Positions 1 to 4,506 of a stretch of 5,885 nt of DNA are shown here, one piece after another. A program made the position numbers and the translations under genes. A model generated the notes under the pieces. It did no database searches, had not been told where the DNA came from, and saw only the letters and a list, made by a program, of their open reading frames with translations. This stretch comes from Hyphomicrobiales bacterium (GTDB lineage: Bacteria; Pseudomonadota; Alphaproteobacteria; Rhizobiales; NORP267). The stretch spans positions 1 to 5,885 of the forward strand of contig JAESRU010000113.1 in NCBI GenBank assembly GCA_016764455.1, read 5' to 3'. The first letter of the stretch is position 1, and each line of letters begins with the position of its first letter.

Positions 1-36
1 CTTGAACGTCACTCTTAAAACGAAAGGACCAACCCC
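1..36 (+). promoter_or_regulatory. Conserved 5' leader of the first gene, with ribosome binding site
   Basis: The 11 bases CTTGAACGTCA at 1-11 recur exactly at 3815-3825, ahead of the gene starting at 3850. Both copies are followed by an A-rich stretch, a purine-rich GAAAGG ribosome binding site and an ATG. The distance from the start of the word to the ATG is 36 nt here and 35 nt there. I see no convincing -10 box at promoter spacing, so this could be a regulatory leader, an operator or a remnant of a shared duplication rather than a promoter. The sequence before position 1 is not available. Confidence 0.45.
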
Positions 37-135
37 ATGACTTACGATTTCAACCTGATTGTGACCGGCGTTATAGCCGTTGCTGTCATTGTGGCGCTGG
101 CTGCCCACTATATGGAGAAGCGCTGTGGCTTTTAA
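37..135 (+). CDS. Small single-span membrane peptide (32 aa)
   Basis: This short ORF has an ATG preceded by a good GAAAGGA site 7-8 nt upstream and ends in TAA. The product is 32 residues. A polar N-terminus (about 6 residues) is followed by a continuous hydrophobic run from about residue 8 to 23, rich in V, I and A, and then a charged tail with E, K and R. This fits one transmembrane helix. Short membrane peptides like this are common in phage early and lysis regions, but no family can be named. The next reading frame begins inside its 3' end at GTG 125, which suggests translational coupling. The clean ribosome site and uninterrupted hydrophobic stretch support a real gene, but its length makes this uncertain. 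Confidence 0.55.
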   Translation: MTYDFNLIVTGVIAVAVIVALAAHYMEKRCGF

Positions 136-538
136 TGATATTGTTATTAGCGGCGCTCAGGCGGCGCGCGGCCTGCGCTCACGCTTGTTCGCTAGTCGTT
201 CGCTGCGCTCCTTCATTTTCAAGTGTCGCTTAAGCGCCGCATGTTGTTTCCCCGCCTCCGGCAAAGTGGCTGCGGCTCTGTTGGGGCCTAGTCGTTCGCT
301 GCGCTCCTCCGGGAAGTATGCGGTTGGCTATGTGGTTTACGGGCTGATGTTTATGGCGGTCGGGGTTTTTCTCGGTGTTTTGGTAATTTCAACCACGTCA
401 TTCAAACCCGGCAGGAGTGGTTGCGGGGAGCGCAAGAATTGCGTCGAGATTTACCAGACCAGTGCCAAGTCGGATTATTCGCGGCTTGTGCAGGTGTCGC
501 CAAAACCGGGGTTTTTGACGCCGGAAGGCGGGTTTTGA
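125..538 (+). CDS. Small membrane protein with an in-frame palindromic repeat insert
   Basis: The proposed GTG start at 125 has a GGAGAAG site 4 nt upstream and overlaps the previous gene. The product is 137 residues. Residues 1-8 look like ordinary coding sequence. Residues about 9-63 are encoded by a GC-rich repeat element and are rich in A, R, S and L, including a duplicated SRSLRS peptide. Residues about 66-90 form a clear transmembrane helix (YAVGYVVYGLMFMAVGVFLG and following). A polar tail with two cysteines (C100, C106) follows. Removing the repeat would leave a plausible membrane protein of about 80 residues. The stop TGA shares its A with the next gene's ATG. The protein might instead start at 332 (GTG), 347 or 353 (ATG), giving only the membrane and tail part. 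Those starts have poorer ribosome sites. Function is unknown. Confidence 0.5.
   Translation: MAFNDIVISGAQAARGLRSRLFASRSLRSFIFKCRLSAACCFPASGKVAAALLGPSRSLRSSGKYAVGYVVYGLMFMAVGVFLGVLVISTTSFKPGRSGCGERKNCVEIYQTSAKSDYSRLVQVSPKPGFLTPEGGF
150..313 (+). repeat. Palindromic repeat family, copy A (inside a coding frame)
   Basis: The left end (153-177) is identical over 25 nt to 2652-2676 of copy B and differs by one base from copy C. Inside, a 20-nt word TAGTCGTTCGCTGCGCTCCT occurs at 193-212 and again at 289-308, spaced 96 nt apart (a multiple of three). The 24 nt at 289-312 are the exact reverse complement of 3760-3783 in copy C. The sequence between the two words (about 213-288) has no match elsewhere in the window. 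Copy A therefore has a different, longer interior than B and C. It lies within the 125-538 frame and leaves it open. Confidence 0.8.
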
Positions 539-873
539 TGGCGGTTAAATGCGGGCTTCCACAAGCCCTGAAAGATGCCGGGTCGCTTGATCAGCTTAAA
601 TCTGCACCCGATGAACTGCTTGAGGCCATGGCCGTGACTTTTCGCGGCAAGGCAAAGGTCTATGGTGATTATGTCGCTGGCATGGCGACCTTTGCGGGGC
701 TTGTCTCGGCACGGCTAAAAATTGATGTCACGCCCAGCCAGGCGGCGGGGATCATGTCTGATCTCAAGCAAAGCCGCCTGTTGCATGACCCCGGCCACCG
801 CGACAGTGCACATGACAAGATTGTCTATGAGGCTATGTGTCTGGCGCTGAAGATGGCGGAGGGGAGGGCATGA
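538..873 (+). CDS. DUF6378-like phage protein
   Basis: The product is 111 residues. The start at 538 forms a TGATG overlap with the previous stop and follows a GGAAGGCGGG purine stretch. The frame is open further upstream to 421, but that part overlaps the preceding gene. The C-terminal two thirds resemble the DUF6378 pattern common in phage and prophage proteins: a YGD motif (42-44), a helical region with TPSQAA, then LKQSRLLHDPGHRDSAHDK (76-94), which carries the K..R and H/D..D positions, and a final helix. The biochemical role of that family is not established to my knowledge. The overlap with the next gene at 870-873 (ATGA) places it in the same operon. Family assignment comes from motif memory, not a search. 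Confidence 0.8.
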   Translation: MAVKCGLPQALKDAGSLDQLKSAPDELLEAMAVTFRGKAKVYGDYVAGMATFAGLVSARLKIDVTPSQAAGIMSDLKQSRLLHDPGHRDSAHDKIVYEAMCLALKMAEGRA

Positions 874-1124
874 TGAACCTTGAGCAGCATACGCAACAGG
901 CTCTTGTTGCCCGGTTAAACGAAACGCGGCTGATAAAGCAATTTCTTGAGCGCGAAAAGCACACCGCTGACCAGGCTATGGCGATTGAGGAAATGCGCTT
1001 TGCCGGATTTAAGAAAGCCATCGCCATTCTGGATGAAAGCATCAACAGCACTGAACAGGCGCTCAATCTTTGCCGGGAGCTGGATGAAGCGGCCATAGGC
1101 TCTGGCTATGAGGAGCCTTATTGA
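870..1124 (+). CDS. Hypothetical helical, probably coiled-coil protein (84 aa)
   Basis: The ATG at 870 overlaps the previous stop as ATGA and is preceded by a strong GGAGGGGAGGG purine tract about 3-12 nt upstream. A second ATG at 873 is also in frame. The 84-residue product is strongly helical and highly charged. Its heptad-like spacing of L, I and A between E, K and R through residues 5-75 suggests a coiled coil or helical hairpin. There is one cysteine and no recognisable catalytic motif. The frame ends in TGA at 1122-1124, giving a TGATG overlap with the next frame. No family is recognised. Position between a DUF6378 gene and a DNA methylase suggests an accessory early phage protein. Confidence 0.75.
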   Translation: MMNLEQHTQQALVARLNETRLIKQFLEREKHTADQAMAIEEMRFAGFKKAIAILDESINSTEQALNLCRELDEAAIGSGYEEPY

Positions 1125-2134
1125 TGGGGGATTTTGTGGATATTTCGCCTCAAAGGGCGGGGCCTGGGGTGCTTCAACACCTCAAACCGGGAGAGGTACT
1201 CTCCCTCGACATCAGTTGGCCATCTGAGGCCGATCCGCCACCTGCTTGCAGGCGGAGTGATCTTATAAGAAAGAACACGATTATGTCTACCGTTCCGGTA
1301 CGGCCAGCTAAACCGTTTGCGCCATATCTTGGTGGCAAATCGAAACTTTCAAACGTCATTATCAGGCGTATTGCCGGGATTGAGCATGATCTCTACGCCG
1401 AGGTTTTTGTTGGTATGGGGGGCGTGTTTTTGCGGCGGTCCTTGCGCCCGAAAGCTGAGGTGATCAACGATTATAATTATGAAGTGGCCAATGTGTTTCG
1501 GGTGCTTGAACATCACTATCTGGCATTGATGAAGCTGATGAAGTTCAAGTTGACCACGCGGCGGGAATTCGAGCGGCTATGCAAGATTGATCCCGGCACC
1601 TTGACTGATTTGCAGCGGGCGGCGCGGTTTATCTATCTGCAAAGGACTGCATTTGGCGGCAAGGTTTCCGGCCAGAGTTTCGGTGTCGCCCCTTCAAGAT
1701 CGGCGCGCTTTGACATTACCCGGCTGGGAACGCTTCTGGAAGAGGTGCATGAACGTTTGGCCGGGGTTGTAATTGAGTGCCTGAATTTCTCCGATTTTAT
1801 CGAACGGTACGATACCGAAACAACTTTATTTTATCTTGATCCGCCTTATTTCGGTGGAGAAACAGATTATGGTAAAGGGCTTTTTTGCCGGTCTGATTAT
1901 GCCAAGCTTGCCAGTCAGCTTTCTGCCCTCAAGGGTAATTTCATCCTGTCGATTAACGACCGGCCCGAGATCCGCAAGGTATTTTCCCAATTTGAATTTG
2001 AACAGCATGAAGTGACTTATTCAGTCGGTTTGAAAACGGCTGACAAGTACCCTGAACTTTTGGTCTATGGCGGCAACTCGCTGACCAAAGACAGGTGGGA
2101 AGCAATTACCGAAAAACAGGGGGGGTTGTTTTGA
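1124..2134 (+). CDS. dam: DNA adenine methylase, D12 class (Dam-like)
   Basis: This is a SAM-dependent N6-adenine DNA methyltransferase of the D12 (Dam/DpnM) class. In the frame starting at 1283, the SAM-binding LGGKSKL segment is at residues 16-22, motif I FVGMGG at 42-47 and the catalytic motif DPPY at 186-189. A 283-residue protein from 1283 matches the usual family length and begins shortly before the first conserved motif. The ATG at 1124 is in frame, overlaps the previous stop (TGATG) and has an AGGAG site 7 nt upstream, giving 336 residues with an unusual 53-residue N-terminal extension. That extension is encoded by a hairpin-rich stretch containing AGG, AGA and ATA codons. I list 1124 because of the ribosome site; 1283 is a serious alternative with a weaker AGAAAG site. 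The likely role is marking phage DNA against host restriction or for regulation. The target site cannot be read from sequence. Confidence 0.93.
   Translation: MGDFVDISPQRAGPGVLQHLKPGEVLSLDISWPSEADPPPACRRSDLIRKNTIMSTVPVRPAKPFAPYLGGKSKLSNVIIRRIAGIEHDLYAEVFVGMGGVFLRRSLRPKAEVINDYNYEVANVFRVLEHHYLALMKLMKFKLTTRREFERLCKIDPGTLTDLQRAARFIYLQRTAFGGKVSGQSFGVAPSRSARFDITRLGTLLEEVHERLAGVVIECLNFSDFIERYDTETTLFYLDPPYFGGETDYGKGLFCRSDYAKLASQLSALKGNFILSINDRPEIRKVFSQFEFEQHEVTYSVGLKTADKYPELLVYGGNSLTKDRWEAITEKQGGLF
1160..1262 (+). other. Run of four hairpins before the Dam domain
   Basis: Four inverted repeats follow each other within about 95 nt: GGTG/CACC (1168-1171 with 1178-1181); a 7-bp stem GGGAGAG/CTCTCCC with a 3-nt loop (1189-1195 with 1199-1205); GGCC/GGCC (1218-1221 with 1228-1231); and CCGCC/GGCGG (1235-1239 with 1251-1255), flanked by GATC at 1232-1235 and 1259-1262. 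The stretch is formally open in the methylase frame but looks more like structured RNA or a palindromic insert than conserved protein. It shares no sequence with the repeat family at 150, 2643 and 3658. No run of T follows the last stem, so an ordinary intrinsic terminator is unlikely. Confidence 0.5.
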
Positions 2135-3405
2135 GCATTACCCAGCCTCAATACCAGCTATTGAAACCGCTCAGGCCCGAGGATTATGCGGCGCTCAGGG
2201 AATCCATTGCGGAAATAGGGGTGCAGCAGCCGGTTATTTTTGATGAGGATGGCGCGGTGCTTGATGGTCATCACCGGCTGGAGGTTTGCCGGGAGCTTGG
2301 TTTCAAGACTTTTCCCAAGATGATCAAATATGGGCTTTCCGAGGTTGAAAAGCATGAGTATGTGCGCGCCCTCAACATTGCCCGGCGGCATATGTCGCGA
2401 ATTGAGCGCCGGGCGTTTTTGCGCGATGTGCTGATTGAAACGACGACAGCTACCAGTTCGCTGTCGGATAGGGCGATTGCGGCGCGGCTGGCGGTTGATC
2501 ACAAGACTGTTGGTTTGGCGCGGGCAAAGATGGTGCGACGTGGGGAGATTCCCCACGTCAAGACCCGCACAGATACGCTCGGTCGCAGTCAACCGGCGGA
2601 ACGGCAACGGGCTGTCTATGTTGAGAGTGGTGAGGAAAGCTCTTTTAGTGAGCGCTCAGGCGGCGCGCGGCCTGCGGGTCCCTTGGACCCTAGTCCAACG
2701 CTGCGCTCGTCCGATGGGGATACGGAGAATTCCGATAAAGCCACTAATGGTGGCGCTGCCATCGGCACCAAGAGTGCCAGCAGGCAAGAGCGCGGTGATG
2801 ATCTTTATGAAACTCCACGTTGCGCCATTGTGGCGTTGCTGGCGGTCGAGACGTTTTCAAGCGTGGTTTTAGAACCGGCGTGCGGGCGCGGGGCGATATC
2901 GCAGGTGCTGGAAGAAAAAGGCTATGAGGTTGGATTGTCTGACCTGCGCGATTATGGCACCGCTGACAGCAACGGCGTGGTGCAGGAGACCGGTGATTTT
3001 TTGACCAGCATGGCAGAAGAGCGCACCCAGCCCGACATCATCACCAACCCGCCGTTCGGCATTATCAACCAATTCATCGCCCACGCCTTACGTGAACACG
3101 GTCCGCAAAAAGTGGCGATGCTGTGCAATCTCAATGTGCTGGCCGGGGCGGATAATCCTGACCGTAATTTCTGGATGGATGAGCATCCGCCTGCGCGCAT
3201 TCATGTGTTTTCACGGCGTTTACCGATGATGCACCGGGACGGGTTTGAGGGTGAGAAAAGCGGTTCACAGATGAACTGTGTCTGGCTGGTGTGGGAGAGG
3301 CCGCATGATGGGACATTTCCGACAGAACCGCCGCAGCTTTTCCGGCACGACTGGAAGAAAATTATGGCGGCGGCCGGTGAGGGCGATTGGAGGCCGGATG
3401 AGTGA
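2131..3405 (+). CDS. ParB/Srx-like domain fused to an N6-adenine-type methyltransferase
   Basis: The product is 424 residues. The TTG start overlaps the methylase stop as TTGA and follows an AGGGGGGG site 5 nt upstream; a GTG at 2095 lacks such a site. Residues about 1-95 form a ParB/sulfiredoxin-like domain with VQQPVIFDEDGAVLDGHHR (31-49), where GHHR replaces the GERR box of chromosomal ParB. A helix-turn-helix candidate lies at 111-134 (LSDRAIAARLAVDHKTVGLA and following). A low-complexity linker about 150-225 contains residues 171-195 encoded by repeat copy B. The C-terminal domain has motif I EPACGRG (248-254) and motif IV NPPF (306-309), typical of N6-adenine methyltransferases. Fusions of ParB-like and methyltransferase domains occur in phages. 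Inferred role: sequence-specific DNA binding coupled to modification. Whether the ParB part has CTPase or nuclease activity is unknown. It overlaps the next gene by 8 nt. Confidence 0.9.
   Translation: MSITQPQYQLLKPLRPEDYAALRESIAEIGVQQPVIFDEDGAVLDGHHRLEVCRELGFKTFPKMIKYGLSEVEKHEYVRALNIARRHMSRIERRAFLRDVLIETTTATSSLSDRAIAARLAVDHKTVGLARAKMVRRGEIPHVKTRTDTLGRSQPAERQRAVYVESGEESSFSERSGGARPAGPLDPSPTLRSSDGDTENSDKATNGGAAIGTKSASRQERGDDLYETPRCAIVALLAVETFSSVVLEPACGRGAISQVLEEKGYEVGLSDLRDYGTADSNGVVQETGDFLTSMAEERTQPDIITNPPFGIINQFIAHALREHGPQKVAMLCNLNVLAGADNPDRNFWMDEHPPARIHVFSRRLPMMHRDGFEGEKSGSQMNCVWLVWERPHDGTFPTEPPQLFRHDWKKIMAAAGEGDWRPDE
2643..2713 (+). repeat. Palindromic repeat family, copy B (in-frame in the ParB-methyltransferase linker)
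   Basis: This copy matches copy C (3659-3728) over about 70 nt with one substitution and one extra base near 2651. It contains the stem GGGTCC-CTT-GGACCC (2676-2690) and an imperfect GC palindrome AGGCGGCGCGCGGCCT (2658-2673). It encodes residues 171-195 of the fusion protein without a stop. Because of the extra base, the protein reads it one frame away from the way copies A and C are read (SERSGGARPAG instead of SGAQAAR). The inverted right arm seen in copy C is absent here. A GTGGCGCT word at 2750-2757 may be a remnant of the right boundary. Confidence 0.85.
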
Positions 3406-3637
3406 AAATAAACACGACCTGATCGCGGCTGGATATCCGCCGGAATATGACGACCTGATTAAGCCGGTCAAATGCGCGCGACACTGCTTTGGCGGACGTA
3501 TTGGCATGGACAATTGCAATATTTGCGAAACCACCGGAAGCCAGTTCCTGGTGAGTGACGGCACCCGGTTTCCTAACACCTATGAGGGTTTTATGGCGGC
3601 GGCTGAACATATCAGGGAGAACGGGCTTGATGGTTGA
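3398..3637 (+). CDS. Small cysteine-rich protein, probable zinc binder
   Basis: The ATG at 3398 lies inside the end of the previous gene (8-nt overlap) and has GGAGG 4 nt upstream. The frame is open further upstream, but only over the preceding gene. The 79-residue product has CARHC (C26, C30) and CNIC (C40, C43), separated by FGGRIGMDN and followed by ETTGS. This pattern fits a small zinc ribbon or knuckle in which four cysteines bind one metal. A helical tail (YEGFMAAAEHIREN) follows. No named family is recognised. It closes the first gene block; a possible short frame starting at 3630 overlaps its stop. Small zinc proteins of phages often bind DNA or host proteins, but nothing here shows a partner. 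Confidence 0.8.
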   Translation: MSENKHDLIAAGYPPEYDDLIKPVKCARHCFGGRIGMDNCNICETTGSQFLVSDGTRFPNTYEGFMAAAEHIRENGLDG

Positions 3638-3809
3638 GTGGGTTTTTAGAGGCGCAGTTTTTAGTGGCGCTCAGGCGGCGCGCAGCCTGCGGGTCCCTTG
3701 GACCCTAGTCCAACGCTGCGCTCGTCCGGGAGGTTCCCCGATAGATTTATCGCGTGGCACCGGAGGAGCGCAGCGAACGACTAACGAGCGACTGCGAGTG
3801 CAGCCCTAG
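3630..3809 (+). CDS. Doubtful 59-aa frame made mostly of repeat copy C
   Basis: An ATG at 3630 overlaps the previous stop by 8 nt, and a GGGAGA site lies about 10 nt upstream. Only the first 11 residues (MVEWVFRGAVF) come from sequence outside the repeat. The rest (SGAQAARSLR onward, ending QRTTNERLRVQP) is translated repeat. If the repeat were removed between its 10-bp flanking direct repeats, the frame would stop after 14 residues at the TGA in 3817-3819. It is therefore either a tiny peptide extended by the insert or no gene at all. No function can be suggested. It is listed because its frame matches the one used in copy A. Confidence 0.25.
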   Translation: MVEWVFRGAVFSGAQAARSLRVPWTLVQRCARPGGSPIDLSRGTGGAQRTTNERLRVQP

Positions 3810-3816
3810 TGGCGCT
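3658..3816 (+). repeat. Palindromic repeat family, copy C (intergenic, with inverted right arm)
   Basis: This copy fills most of the 212-nt gap between the two gene blocks. Its left part (3659-3728) matches copy B. A 16-nt arm at 3714-3729 pairs with 3760-3775 with a single mismatch, and the 30-nt loop contains a second hairpin, CGATA-GATT-TATCG (3739-3752). The stem GGGTCC-CTT-GGACCC lies at 3691-3705. The right part (3760-3783) is an exact inverse copy of 289-312 in copy A. The 10-bp word TAGTGGCGCT is directly repeated at 3662-3671 and 3807-3816, which resembles a target-site duplication around a 135-bp element. No transposase is present. No T-run follows the big stem, so it is not a typical terminator. 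Confidence 0.85.
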
Positions 3817-3849
3817 TGAACGTCAACAAAAAGAGAAAGGCTAAACATT
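3815..3849 (+). promoter_or_regulatory. Conserved 5' leader of the second gene block, with ribosome binding site
   Basis: CTTGAACGTCA at 3815-3825 repeats the word at 1-11. It is followed by an A-rich spacer, GAGAAAGG (3833-3840) and then the ATG at 3850. The word begins exactly where repeat copy C ends, overlapping its right direct repeat by two bases. That raises the question of whether the leader and the repeat travel together. TTGAAC could act as a -35 box, but no good -10 lies 16-18 nt downstream. Confidence 0.45.
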
Positions 3850-4506
3850 ATGACCGGAAAAAATACACTTGCTGGTAATCAGCTACGCGGACTCATCGAG
3901 CGGATTGAAGAACTTGATGTTAAGGCCAAGGCCATTTCTGCCGATAAAAAGATTGTGTTCGCCGAGGCCAAATCAAACGGTTTCAACACCATTATAATGA
4001 AAAACATGATCAAGCGCCGCAAGATGAAGCCGCATGATCTGGAGGAGCACGATAACCTTATGGACCTGTATGGCCATGCGCTTGGCATGTTGCCGGAGCC
4101 GCCGTTGTTTCGGGCGGTCGGGCAAATGGCGGTCGATACCAAGGCGCGGGAAAGTGTCATCGATGCGCTCAGGCAACTGGTGCCTCAAAGTGGTGAGATT
4201 ATCGTCAAAATAGGGGATCAGCCGGTGCGCATGACCCGCGACAAGGATGGTAACGCTGTGGTGACAGATTACACCGAGCCCAGGGCTGCCAGCCCCTATA
4301 CCGGTAGTGACAGTAATGCTCTGAGGCCAAAACCCGAAGTTCCGGACGTTAAAAAGAAAAATGCGAAGGCCTATGGAGCGCAATTTTACCGCGAAAACAA
4401 ACCGGTTATTTCCAACCCTTTTCCTGCTGATGACCCACGCCGCCCGCTTTTCGACCAGGGCTGGCGCGAGGCTTCCGGCAATGATGGTATGGGGGACGAT
4501 GATTGA
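3850..4506 (+). CDS. GapR (DUF2312) domain protein with RMF-like C-terminal tail
   Basis: The product is 218 residues with a clear ribosome site (GAAAGG, 9 nt upstream). Residues about 10-80 match the GapR/DUF2312 family: NQLRGLIERIEELDVKAKA, FAEAKSNGF, IKRRKMK and LMDLYGHALGM. In Caulobacter, GapR is a nucleoid-associated protein that binds overtwisted DNA. Normal GapR proteins are about 90 residues, so most of this protein is extra. Residues 95-145 form a middle segment of unknown fold (GEIIVKIGDQPVRMTRDKDG). Residues 171-210 (AYGAQFY...ISNPFPADDPRRPLFDQGWREA) resemble ribosome modulation factor/CrpP-like proteins, with the G/Y-x-NPFP-x-W-x-EA layout. The TGATG overlap with the AAA+ ATPase gene suggests a functional link. 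The GapR call is firm; the RMF-like call is tentative. Confidence 0.85.
   Translation: MTGKNTLAGNQLRGLIERIEELDVKAKAISADKKIVFAEAKSNGFNTIIMKNMIKRRKMKPHDLEEHDNLMDLYGHALGMLPEPPLFRAVGQMAVDTKARESVIDALRQLVPQSGEIIVKIGDQPVRMTRDKDGNAVVTDYTEPRAASPYTGSDSNALRPKPEVPDVKKKNAKAYGAQFYRENKPVISNPFPADDPRRPLFDQGWREASGNDGMGDDD

Noticed and set aside
135..233. 32-aa frame starting at the TAATG overlap after the first gene
   Set aside because: It has no separate ribosome site and is translated almost entirely from repeat sequence. The frame from GTG 125 explains the downstream membrane helix better.
193..308. Similarity of the repeat word to the GCTGCGCTC-rich stretch near ColE1-type plasmid origins
   Set aside because: Only a short GC-rich word is shared. 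No other origin feature is present, so cloning-vector contamination or a plasmid origin is not supported.
2435..2872. Alternative + frame across the ParB-methyltransferase, containing the SAQAARGLR peptide
   Set aside because: It overlaps the recognised fusion gene completely. Its only similarity to other frames in the window comes from the repeat itself.
3714..3775. Intrinsic terminator between the two gene blocks
   Set aside because: The stem is strong, but the loop is 30 nt and no T-run follows. The same arm occurs elsewhere as part of a repeat, so a repeat explanation fits better.
150..3816. CRISPR array
   Set aside because: The repeat copies are far apart, of unequal length, and lie in genes. 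There is no regular spacer pattern and no cas gene.
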